Positions 52,712-63,036 of a stretch of 64,000 nucleotides of DNA are shown here, piece after piece. Both the position numbers and the translations under genes were made by a program. Position 1 is the stretch's first letter. Each line of letters begins with the position of its first letter. Under the pieces are notes generated by a model. The model did not search any database. It was not told the origin of the DNA and saw only the letters and a program-made list of their open reading frames with translations. The stretch covers positions 1 through 64,000 of the forward strand of contig NZ_FTOQ01000007.1 in NCBI RefSeq assembly GCF_900156805.1, given 5' to 3'. The stretch comes from Roseivivax lentus. Lineage in GTDB: Bacteria > Pseudomonadota > Alphaproteobacteria > Rhodobacterales > Rhodobacteraceae.

Positions 52712-53904
52712 ATCACGCCCTCCGCTTCGGCTTCCGCGATCTCCTCCGCGTCGAGGCCCAGTTCGGCCCAGATGCGGGCATTGTCGGCGGCAAGGGCAGG
52801 CGGCGGGCTGGCCGGTGCGGGCCGCCGGTCGTCCATCCGGACCGGAGAGGCGCAGAGGCGCAGCGTCTCGTCCCCGGTCGTGACCTCCGCGATCAGGTCG
52901 CGGCCGGTGATCTGCTCGGTGCTCAGCACGTCGGGCACGCTCAGCACCGGGCCCACGGGCACGCCCAGCGGGTTCAGTTCGGCCACCCAATCGGCAGCGG
53001 GGCGCGTGGTCAGCACGCGCTCCAGTTCCGCGCGCAGGCGGTGGCGGTTGGCCTTGCGCGCCTCGCGGGTGGCGTAGTCGGGATGGCTCAGCAGGTCCGC
53101 GCGCCCGAGATGCCGGGCCAGCGCTTCCCACTGGCTGTCGCGATTGGCGGCGATGTTCACGGGCCGGTCGGCCGTGGCGAAGGTGCCCGAGGGCGCGGAG
53201 GTCATGTTCTCATTGCCGAGCGCCTGCGGCTCGACCCCGCCGATGAGATGGTTCGAGACGACCCAGCCCATCGAGGACAGCACCGCCTCGGTCATGGAGA
53301 TATCGAGACAGGTGCCGCGCGGGTCGGCATTGAGCGCCGCACAGATGGCGAAGGCCGCGGTCATGCCGCCCACCGTGTCGGCCAGCGGGTAGCCCACGCG
53401 CAGGGGCGCGCTCTGCGCGTCGCCGGTCACCGACATCACGCCCGCGACGCCCTGCACGATCTGGTCATAGGCGGGATTGCCGCGCCACGGCCCGTCCTGC
53501 CCGAAGCCCGAGATGGCGCAATAGATCAGCGCCGGGTTCTCGGCCCGCAGCGTCGCGTAGCCGAGGTCCAGCCGGTCCATCACGCCGGGGCGGAAATTCT
53601 CGATCAGCACATCGGCCTTGCGCACCAGCCTTTTGAGCAGGTCCTTGCCGCGCGCCTGTTTCAGATCGAGCGTGACCGAGGCCTTGCCGGCATTCTGCGC
53701 GAGGAACGAGATGCCCATATGGGCCGCGTTCCTTGCTGGATCCGCGCCCAGCTGCCGAGCCAGGTCGCCGCTGCCGGGCCGCTCGACCTTGATGACCTCG
53801 GCGCCCATCAGCGCCAGCTGGTAGGCGCAATAGGGCCCGGCCAGCACGTTCGACAGGTCGAGCACCCGCACGCCCGAGAGCGGCCATTGCGCGGGCTCAA
53901 TCAC
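52708..53904 (-). CDS. class III CoA-transferase (CaiB/BaiF family)
   Basis: The 398-residue protein moves CoA between carboxylic acids through an enzyme-bound aspartyl anhydride. The N-terminal G-V-R-V-L-D-L-S-N-V-L-A-G-P (11-24), R-P-G-S-G-D near 43, E-N-F-R-P-G (102-107) and the active-site D176 in Y-P-L-A-D-T-V-G-G are family marks. The start is GTG at 53904, overlapping tctA by 8 nt; there is no strong ribosome-binding site, consistent with coupling. It lies between the transporter genes and the lyase and probably activates the imported acid, perhaps with succinyl-CoA as donor. Confidence 0.9.
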   Translation of the reverse strand: MIEPAQWPLSGVRVLDLSNVLAGPYCAYQLALMGAEVIKVERPGSGDLARQLGADPARNAAHMGISFLAQNAGKASVTLDLKQARGKDLLKRLVRKADVLIENFRPGVMDRLDLGYATLRAENPALIYCAISGFGQDGPWRGNPAYDQIVQGVAGVMSVTGDAQSAPLRVGYPLADTVGGMTAAFAICAALNADPRGTCLDISMTEAVLSSMGWVVSNHLIGGVEPQALGNENMTSAPSGTFATADRPVNIAANRDSQWEALARHLGRADLLSHPDYATREARKANRHRLRAELERVLTTRPAADWVAELNPLGVPVGPVLSVPDVLSTEQITGRDLIAEVTTGDETLRLCASPVRMDDRRPAPASPPPALAADNARIWAELGLDAEEIAEAEAEGVI

Positions 53905-55420
53905 CTTCGGCCACGCCCTGACGGCGCGCCTTGGCCCGGCGCGCGCGGTAGCTCGGCACGATGACCAGAAGGGCGGCGATCATCAGAAGGCCCAGCGTCA
54001 TGGGCCGGTCGATGATGAAGCTCGCGCCGTCGTAAAGCTGCATGGAGCGCGAGAAGTTGTCCTCCAGCATCCGGCCCAGGATGAACCCGATCAGAAGCGG
54101 CGCCAGCGGGTAATCGGCAAAGCGCAGGATCGTCGCGCAGATCCCGAAGCCCACGAGGATCAGGAGCTCGGTCGCGTTGTTCTGACCGATATAGCTGCCC
54201 ATCAGCGTGAAGAAGAGGATGAACGGGATGAGGTAGTTGCGCGGGATCGACAGGACCTTCGCGATATAGGGAATGAGCGGCAGGTTGAGCACCAGCAGCA
54301 CGAGGTTGCCGATGAACATCGAGGTGATGACCGCCCAGAAGATCTCGGGGGAGTCGACCATGAGCCGCGGGCCGGGCGTCACGTTGAGCGCGATGAGCGC
54401 GCCCAAGAGGATCGCCGTGGTGCCCGATCCGGGAATGCCCAGCGTCAGGAGCGGCACGAAAGAGCCCGTGCAGGCGGCGTTGTTGGCGGTCTCGGGCGCG
54501 GCGAGGCCCTTGATCGACCCCTTGCCGAACTCCTTCTGCTCTTCCTCGGTCGCGAGGTTGCGTTCCACGGCATAGCCCAGGAAGGACGCGATGGTGGCGC
54601 CCGCGCCGGGCAGCACGCCGATGAAGAAGCCCTGCACCGATTGCCGCCCGATCACCGGCGCGATCTTGCGCGCCTCATCGCGGCTGATGCGCAGGCCGGT
54701 GATCTTGCCGGTCGAGCCGTCGCCCTCGGTCGCGGTGCGCTTCGGATGCAGGACGAGGAAGATCGCCTCGGGCAGGGCGAACATCGCCATGGCGAGCGTG
54801 ATGAAGGAAAAGCCCGATTGCAGGTCCATCAGCCCCATGGTGAAGCGCGGCATGTTGAACAATGCCCCTTCGCCGACAGTCGCCATGATGAGCCCCAGAA
54901 GCGTCATCAGGATGGCCTTGGCCACGTTGCCGGTGCCCGCGAAGGCCGCAATGGCCGACAGGCCCACGACCATCAGCGCGAAATATTCCGCCGAATGGAA
55001 CAGCAGCGCGACGGTGGAGAGCATCGGCGCGAAGACCATCAGCAAGAGCGCGCCGATCGTGCCGCCGAGGAAGGACGAGATCGCGGCGATGGTCAGCGCC
55101 TTGCCCGCCATGCCCTTGCGCGCCATCGGGTAGCCGTCGAACGCAGAGGCCACGGTGCCCGCGACGCCCGGCGCATTGAGCAGGATAGACGAGGTCGAAC
55201 CGCCGAAGATCGCGCCGTAATAGACGCCGGCCAGCAGAATGAGCGCGGCCGAGGGGTCCCCCAGCGTGATCGCCACCGGGATCATGATGGCGATGATCGA
55301 CATCGGCCCGAGGCCGGGCAGCATGCCGATGAAGGTGCCGATGAGACAGCCGCCGATCACCATCAAAAGGTTGGTGACGGAAAAGGCGGTGGAGAGGCCG
55401 ATCAGAAGTCCCTCGATCAT
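53897..55420 (-). CDS. tctA: tripartite tricarboxylate transporter, large permease TctA
   Basis: This is the 507-residue main membrane subunit of the TTT family, with about 11-12 helices in two repeats. It shows the TctA signature G-M-L-P-G-L-G-P (33-40), a second V-L-P-G-A-G-A-T near 273, and I-L-L-N-A-P-G-V-A-G near 78. It moves an organic acid driven by a cation gradient together with TctB and the periplasmic TctC. The ATG at 55420 follows GGAGCG. Gene order tctC-tctB-tctA is on one strand, and it overlaps the CoA-transferase gene. Confidence 0.95.
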   Translation of the reverse strand: MIEGLLIGLSTAFSVTNLLMVIGGCLIGTFIGMLPGLGPMSIIAIMIPVAITLGDPSAALILLAGVYYGAIFGGSTSSILLNAPGVAGTVASAFDGYPMARKGMAGKALTIAAISSFLGGTIGALLLMVFAPMLSTVALLFHSAEYFALMVVGLSAIAAFAGTGNVAKAILMTLLGLIMATVGEGALFNMPRFTMGLMDLQSGFSFITLAMAMFALPEAIFLVLHPKRTATEGDGSTGKITGLRISRDEARKIAPVIGRQSVQGFFIGVLPGAGATIASFLGYAVERNLATEEEQKEFGKGSIKGLAAPETANNAACTGSFVPLLTLGIPGSGTTAILLGALIALNVTPGPRLMVDSPEIFWAVITSMFIGNLVLLVLNLPLIPYIAKVLSIPRNYLIPFILFFTLMGSYIGQNNATELLILVGFGICATILRFADYPLAPLLIGFILGRMLEDNFSRSMQLYDGASFIIDRPMTLGLLMIAALLVIVPSYRARRAKARRQGVAEGD

Positions 55421-55432
55421 GACGCGCGCTCC

Positions 55433-55918
55433 TTATCCCAGAAAGAACGGCCAGGGCCGCAGGAAGATGCCGAGAACGCCCTCGACCAGATACCAGACGA
55501 TGCCGGTGGCCAGCGCGGTGATCGGGATGAGGTAGTGGAACTTGCGCTCGCCGAGGATGATCGCGCCGCCCGCAAGAAAGCCGATCGTGGCCAGGATGAA
55601 GCCCGCGGGCCGCAGCATCAGCGCGTAGAGCACCATGAGCCCCAGCAGGGAAAGCGCTTTGTAGATGTGATAATCGCCCAGGCGGCGGTAGTCGATATCG
55701 GGGGTATTGGCCTCATCGGCGGGTTTCTCGAGCCCCAGAACGATGATGAGCGCGGTCAGGATCGCCAGCACCGACAGGACCTTGGGGAAGGTCGAGGGCC
55801 AGATCGGGTTGCGCTGCATGAAGGGCGGCAAGAGCTGGTCCATGGTGAAGAAGGCGGCATAGCCATAGGCGAGGCAGATGCCGAGGATGATGAGGGCGAT
55901 CCAGCGGTCGAGAGCCAT
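55433..55918 (-). CDS. tctB: tripartite tricarboxylate transporter, small permease TctB
   Basis: This 161-residue protein has four predicted membrane helices and a cytoplasmic loop rich in charged residues (about 62-85), the layout of TctB. Such small subunits pair with TctA. It ends 12 nt before tctA. Two AT-rich hairpins lie between tctC and this gene and may let the binding protein be made in excess of the permease. Confidence 0.87.
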   Translation of the reverse strand: MALDRWIALIILGICLAYGYAAFFTMDQLLPPFMQRNPIWPSTFPKVLSVLAILTALIIVLGLEKPADEANTPDIDYRRLGDYHIYKALSLLGLMVLYALMLRPAGFILATIGFLAGGAIILGERKFHYLIPITALATGIVWYLVEGVLGIFLRPWPFFLG

Positions 55919-55962
55919 GGGATCCTCCGTTCGGGCAAGGGCGATCCGGTCACCGGGGGCGC

Positions 55963-56005
55963 GGATTTTTCGTGAAAAATCCGTTCGGAATTTTGCGAAA
56001 ATTCC
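55963..56005. repeat. two tandem AT-arm hairpins between tctC and tctB
   Basis: GGATTTTT (55963-55970) pairs with AAAAATCC (55975-55982), and GGAATTTT (55987-55994) pairs with AAAATTCC (55998-56005). Both stems are perfect, with 3-4 base loops. They may stabilise the tctC transcript or partly stop transcription. Confidence 0.65.
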
Positions 56006-56044
56006 GGCGCGCCGGACCGGGATCGGGCGCGCCGGGGGCAGGGC

Positions 56045-57031
56045 TCAGAGGAAGCCCAGCTCGCGCATCAGGTCGCCGATTTCCTGCTCCTGGCTCTCCA
56101 GGAAGGCACGGAACTCGTCGCCCGGGTTGTGGATGTTGACCCAGCCGTTGCGGGCGCGCACCTCTTCCCATTCGGGCGTGTCGTACATCTTGGCGATGGC
56201 GTCCTGGAAGGCTGCGACCTTGGCCTCGTCGAGCCCCGGTGCCGCAAAGAAGCCGCGCCAGTTGATGAAGGTCGTGTCGATGCCCTGTTCCTGCATGGTC
56301 GGGGCATCCTCGTAGGCCGGCACGCGTTCATCCGCGGTCACGCCGAGGATCTTCACCTCGCCCTGTTCGGCCAGCGCCACGGCTTCCGAGAAGCCCGTGG
56401 ACAGCGCCTGGATCTCGCCCGAGAGCAGCGCCGCCATGGCCTTGCCGCCCGCGTCGTAGGGGATGTACTTGACCGCCGTCGGATCCTCGCCCGCGGCCTT
56501 CATCGTCATCGCGGCGACGAGGTGGTCCATGCCGCCCGGCACCGAACCGCCGCCCACGGCGAAGGCGTTGGGATCGGCCTTGTAGGTTTCCAGAAGCTCA
56601 CCCATCGAATTCAGAGGGCTGTCCGCGGGCACAACGATCGCGGCATAATCGCCGATCGTGCCGGCCACGAGCGTCAGGTCGCGGAAGCTTTGCGGGAAGA
56701 CGCCGGTGAGCGAGCGGATCACGATGGGGGTGGAGTTCACCATCAGCACGTTGTCGAGGCTCTCGGCATTCTCGATCATGTAGCCGATGGCCTTGCCGCC
56801 ACCGCCGCCCGACATGTTCTCGTAGGATGCGGTGCCCACGAGACCGGCATTGGTCAGCGCCTCGCCGGTGCCGCGCGCGGTGCCGTCCCAGCCGCCGCCG
56901 GCGCCGCCGGGGATCAGGAAATGGATGCTTTCGACAACCTGATGCCCGCCCGCGAAGACCGGCGTGCCGAAGCTCAGGGCAGCCGCCGTGGCGGCGATCA
57001 GGGCGCGGCGGCCCAGTGTGAATGTGGTCAT
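56045..57031 (-). CDS. tctC: tripartite tricarboxylate transporter binding protein TctC
   Basis: This 328-residue periplasmic solute-binding protein has a signal peptide (about 1-27, A-L-S-F-G-T-P-V-F-A-G). The mature part begins with a V-E-S-I-H-F-L-I-P-G-G-A-G-G-G-W-D binding loop and contains A-V-G-G-G-S-V-P-G-G-M-D-H and F-I-N-W-R-G-F-F-A-A-P-G. The G-G-G-W-D variant differs from the common G-G-x-x-D and places this protein in a TctC subclass. Ligand specificity is unknown; citrate, other tricarboxylates, dicarboxylates and aromatics are known for the family. It is first in the six-gene operon. Confidence 0.92.
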   Translation of the reverse strand: MTTFTLGRRALIAATAAALSFGTPVFAGGHQVVESIHFLIPGGAGGGWDGTARGTGEALTNAGLVGTASYENMSGGGGGKAIGYMIENAESLDNVLMVNSTPIVIRSLTGVFPQSFRDLTLVAGTIGDYAAIVVPADSPLNSMGELLETYKADPNAFAVGGGSVPGGMDHLVAAMTMKAAGEDPTAVKYIPYDAGGKAMAALLSGEIQALSTGFSEAVALAEQGEVKILGVTADERVPAYEDAPTMQEQGIDTTFINWRGFFAAPGLDEAKVAAFQDAIAKMYDTPEWEEVRARNGWVNIHNPGDEFRAFLESQEQEIGDLMRELGFL

Positions 57032-57270
57032 GTTTTCCTCCCTTATGACGAGCGCCGCTGCGGGCGCTTGGCAAAAGCCTATGCGCCAAGCGCAGTTACG
57101 TCGAGGGGGGATTCGGCCAAAACGGGCGTTCGGCGCCGTCTCCGGGCCGTCGCCATTGCGGCGGGGCGTCCGGGACGCGGCTCATAGGGCGCCCCGGATG
57201 GCGCGGGGGCCGTCCCGGCGTTGGCGCGCCCGGGGCAGGCGCGGCGGATCGGCTTTTCCGCAAGGCTGGC

Positions 57271-58431
57271 TCAGGCGCGTGGATCGGCGCAGGCGGCATT
57301 GACCACCTGCATCAGCGCCTCGGTGCCAAGTTCGACCGGGTTGGCCTTCATCGAGGAGGAGGCCGCCGCATCCGCGACCCATTCGGCGCGTGTCGCCTCG
57401 TCGGGGTCGGGCCGGTCGATGAAGGGCAGGCCCTGCGCGTCGATCCAATCCTGCGCGGCATCGAGCGCGTCGCGCTTCGGCACGCCGAACTGGTTCGCCA
57501 GCACACGCAAGACCCAATCCATCCGTTCGGTTGCGGCGCGGTCGCTGGCAAGGGCCGCGGCATTGGCCCGCAGGACCGGCACCAGAAGCCGCCCGCAAAG
57601 CGCGCCATGGGCCATGCCCGTGCGCCCGCCGATCACGCCCGCAAGCCCGTGCACCGCACCGAGGCCCGCATTCGCCAGCGCGATGCCGCCCATGAGGCTG
57701 GCATAGGCCAGCTCGTCCCGCATCGCCGGGTTTTCCTCCGACATCAGCCAGTCCAGCGCCTCGAGCGCACGGGGGATCGCGTCGCGGCAGAGCGCGTCGG
57801 TCACCGGGTTGGCGCGCGCCGAGAGGAACGGCTCGATCACCTGCGTCAGCGCGTCGAGGCCCGAGGCCAGCGTCACGTCGCGGGGGCAGCCATCGGTCAG
57901 CGCGGGATCGACGATGGCGCGCCGGGGCAGCATCCGCGCATCGCGCAGGCTGACCTTGCGACTGTGCTCGGGCACGCCGATCACCGCGTTCTTGGTGGCC
58001 TCGGCCCCGGTTCCGGCGGTGGTCGGCAGGGCGATCAGCGGCAGCGGCGCCGCATCGAGCGCCCGGCCCGCGCCCACCACTTCGAGATAATCGAGCGGTG
58101 CCGCGGGCTGCGGCAGCAGCGCCGCCAGCGCCTTGCCGAGATCGATCACCGATCCGCCGCCGATGGCCAGCACGCCGTCGGGCGGGTCCGCGCGCAGGGC
58201 GGCGAGATGGGTTTCGAGATCGGGCAGGGCGGGCTCGCCCCGGCCCTCGATCACCCGGACGCGCAGCCCGCGCGCTTCGAGGTCGCGGACCGCCTGATCG
58301 GCGAAACCGGCCGACCGGGATCGGACCAGAAGGATGCTGTCGCCCAATTGGCTGGCATGCTCGGCGGCGCTTTGGGCGCTGCCACGGCCGAAATCGATCT
58401 GGCCGGGAAGGGTCAATGAAAAGCTTTGCAT
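57271..58431 (-). CDS. iron-containing alcohol dehydrogenase family protein
   Basis: The 386-residue protein is of the group III (Fe-ADH) family: an N-terminal nucleotide-binding part with G-G-G-S-V-I-D-L-G-K near 90-99, T-T-A-G-T-G-A-E-A-T-K-N near 138, and the C-terminal metal site with H in G-L-G-A-V-H-G-L-A and G-M-A-H-G-A-L-C-G. The ATG at 58431 (M-Q-S-F-S-L-T-L-P) gives the family length; the longer open frame upstream is Pro-rich filler. It may act as an alcohol dehydrogenase or a maleylacetate-reductase-like enzyme. It lies 240 nt upstream of tctC on the same strand and could serve the same pathway. Confidence 0.87.
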   Translation of the reverse strand: MQSFSLTLPGQIDFGRGSAQSAAEHASQLGDSILLVRSRSAGFADQAVRDLEARGLRVRVIEGRGEPALPDLETHLAALRADPPDGVLAIGGGSVIDLGKALAALLPQPAAPLDYLEVVGAGRALDAAPLPLIALPTTAGTGAEATKNAVIGVPEHSRKVSLRDARMLPRRAIVDPALTDGCPRDVTLASGLDALTQVIEPFLSARANPVTDALCRDAIPRALEALDWLMSEENPAMRDELAYASLMGGIALANAGLGAVHGLAGVIGGRTGMAHGALCGRLLVPVLRANAAALASDRAATERMDWVLRVLANQFGVPKRDALDAAQDWIDAQGLPFIDRPDPDEATRAEWVADAAASSSMKANPVELGTEALMQVVNAACADPRA

Positions 58432-58591
58432 GAAATTGAAGTAATGCAGGGCCGGGGCATGGAAAGTCCCGCCGCGCGGCAATGGGCGTGGGGACGGGTG
58501 CGGAGGGGGGGGCGCTGCCGGGGCGGTCAATGGGGCAGTCGGTGGGAGCGGCCAGCCTGGGCGGGCCCGCGGGCCCAATCGCTCAAGGTGA

Positions 58592-58616
58592 AACGGGGCC
58601 CGCGCGGGGCCCCGTT
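58592..58616 (-). terminator. terminator after glpV
   Basis: A 10-bp stem (58592-58601 with 58607-58616) around GCGCG lies about 10 nt after the glpV stop, with TTTC following on the minus strand. A second palindrome, GGGCCCGCGGGCCC, lies at 58564-58577. Confidence 0.65.
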
Positions 58617-58625
58617 CCGGATCGT

Positions 58626-60347
<1,722 letters not shown>

Positions 60348-60436
60348 TGGTTCCTCCCTGATTGAACCGTTATTCCGAGGAAGTGGACAGGACACGCGGA
60401 CGTCCTCGTTCGTCGCGCGCGCATTCGGAGCCTCAC

Positions 60437-60709
60437 CTAGACCCAGCGGAAGACCGCCGCGGCATAGATCAGGCAGACGATGAGGGCGAAGGGTTGGTTC
60501 GCCCCGATCAGTCCGAGCCAGGCCAGGTTGATGAAGGCCGAGCCCAGAAGGGTGATGAAAAGCCGGTCGCCCCGCGTGGTCTCGATGCGCAGGATGCCCA
60601 CGCGCGGGGTTTCGGGAAACTTGATCGCGAGGATCGTGAAGGTGACCAGAAGGCCTGCGATGACCATGAAGAAGATCGCCGTGGGCCAGGTCCATGCCAT
60701 CCATGCCAT
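60437..60709 (-). CDS. glpU: DUF2160 small membrane protein of the glycerol ABC system
   Basis: This 90-residue protein has three predicted membrane helices (about 9-26, 48-64 and 70-87) and the DUF2160 pattern M-A-W-M-A-W-T-W-P-T-A at its start. In the Rhizobium glycerol ABC operon the equivalent gene is glpU, an accessory membrane component of unknown role. AAGGAG precedes the ATG at 60709 by about eight bases. It lies 89 nt before glpV. Confidence 0.87.
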   Translation of the reverse strand: MAWMAWTWPTAIFFMVIAGLLVTFTILAIKFPETPRVGILRIETTRGDRLFITLLGSAFINLAWLGLIGANQPFALIVCLIYAAAVFRWV

Positions 60710-60774
60710 GTCAAAGGGTCTCCTTTTGCAACGGGTTGAACGGGGCACTTAGGCGCGGAACAAGGCCGGAGGCC

Positions 60775-60916
60775 GCCGCGCCAGCGCTGGACCGGCCCGA
60801 CGGTCCGGCGCTCTGGGGCCGCTTGCACGCCGCTCGGGCAGCAGAGGTCCGTGGCCGGTATAAAGCGGCGACCTCGGCGGTTGCAGCGCCGAACCCCGGT
60901 CCAGCGCTGGCGCGGC
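60775..60916. repeat. 142-nt element with 21-bp inverted ends in the glpQ-glpU gap
   Basis: The first 21 bases (60775-60795) are the exact reverse complement of the last 21 (60896-60916). A third copy of the end, with one mismatch, lies at 62923-62943 in the glpT-glpP gap. This resembles a REP/MITE-like palindromic element. Confidence 0.7.
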
Positions 60917-60946
60917 TCCGCGCGTGGGGGAAAGCGTCGCGCCTCA

Positions 60947-61816
60947 TCACACCCGCCCCAAGGCGAAGCCCTTCGCGATGTAGTTGCGCACGAAGTAGAT
61001 CACGAGCGCGCCCGGCACGATGGTCAGAACCCCGGCCGCCGCCAGCACGCCCCAGTCGATGCCCGCGGCCCCTTGTGTCCGCGTCATGATCGCCGCGATG
61101 GGCTTCGCGTCCACCGTGGTCAGCGTCCGCGACAGAAGCAGCTCCACCCAGGAGAACATGAAGCAGAAGAACGCGGCCACGCCGATGCCCGAGGCGATCA
61201 GCGGCATGAAGATCTTCACGAAGAACCGCCCGAAGGAATAGCCGTCGAGATAGGCGGTCTCGTCGATCTCCTTCGGCACGCCGCGCATGAAGCCTTCGAG
61301 GATCCACACCGCGAGCGGCACGTTGAAGAGGCAATGCGCCAGCGCCACGGCGATATGCGTGTCGAACAGCCCGACCGATGAATAGAGCTGGAAGAAGGGC
61401 AGGGCGAAGACCGCCGGCGGGGCCATCCGGTTCGTCAGGAGCCAGAAGAACAGGTGCTTGTCGCCCATGAAGTGATAGCGCGAGAAGGCATAGGCCGCGG
61501 GCAGCGCCACGGCGAGGCTGATCACCGTGTTCATCACCACGTAGATGAGCGAGTTCACGTAACCCAGATACCAGGCCGGATCGGTGAGGATCGTGGCGTA
61601 ATTCTCCAGCGTCAGGTTGTTCGGCCAGAGCGTGAAGGTGTTCAGGATCTCGGTGTTTGTCTTCAGGCTCATGTTCAGAAGCCAGTAGATCGGCAGCAGC
61701 AGGAAGGTGAGATAGAGCGTCATCACCACCGCACGGCTGTTGATCGACACGCGCGGGCGGCGGTTCGAGCCCTGCGCGGTCAGCTTGCCGGGGATCTGGT
61801 CGGTCGCATCGGTCAC
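60947..61816 (-). CDS. glpQ: glycerol ABC transporter permease GlpQ
   Basis: This 289-residue inner-membrane permease is of the MalG/CUT1 type with six helices. The cytoplasmic EAA loop is P-K-E-I-D-E-T-A-Y-L-D-G-Y-S (about 189-202). The start is GTG at 61816, supported by GGAGGG eight bases upstream. The glpP stop is only 4 nt away. It forms the channel with GlpP and is energised by GlpS and GlpT. Confidence 0.92.
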   Translation of the reverse strand: MTDATDQIPGKLTAQGSNRRPRVSINSRAVVMTLYLTFLLLPIYWLLNMSLKTNTEILNTFTLWPNNLTLENYATILTDPAWYLGYVNSLIYVVMNTVISLAVALPAAYAFSRYHFMGDKHLFFWLLTNRMAPPAVFALPFFQLYSSVGLFDTHIAVALAHCLFNVPLAVWILEGFMRGVPKEIDETAYLDGYSFGRFFVKIFMPLIASGIGVAAFFCFMFSWVELLLSRTLTTVDAKPIAAIMTRTQGAAGIDWGVLAAAGVLTIVPGALVIYFVRNYIAKGFALGRV

Positions 61817-61820
61817 AGGT

Positions 61821-62690
<870 letters not shown>

Positions 62691-63036
62691 CACGGGGCCT
62701 TTCGGGAAATCGTTTGAATGGCGACACGCGGAGCGTTGCGTGCCGGGGCTGCGCCGGGCCGGTGCTCTGGCGCTGACCGGGGTGAGGGATGCGCTTTATC
62801 CCGCCACGCCATTGCGTTTGAGGAGCGGTGCGCTGTCGGCATCATTGCGCCAGACCGTCCGGGACTGGTCCGGCGAAGGCCCGGCACCTTCGGTGCTGTT
62901 CGGGCCAGGCACTTTACTCGGCCCGGTCCAGCGCCGGCGCGGCTCGTCCTCCGGTCGAACGAAGCGCCGTCATCCTCGGGCGTGACCCGAGGATCTCCCG
63001 CCGCCCCGACGCGCGGATAATCAAGGAACGCCCACA
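62691..63036. repeat. repeat-bearing 346-nt gap between glpT and glpP
   Basis: No gene is supported here. The gap holds one copy of the glp-gap repeat end (62923-62943) and a perfect 9-bp hairpin, ATCCTCGGG/CCCGAGGAT (62972-62980 with 62986-62994). The hairpin text, ending G-A-G-G-A-T-C-T-C in base letters, is a kind of intergenic palindrome that recurs in many alphaproteobacterial genomes. Such insertions may affect expression of the genes downstream of glpT. Confidence 0.6.
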
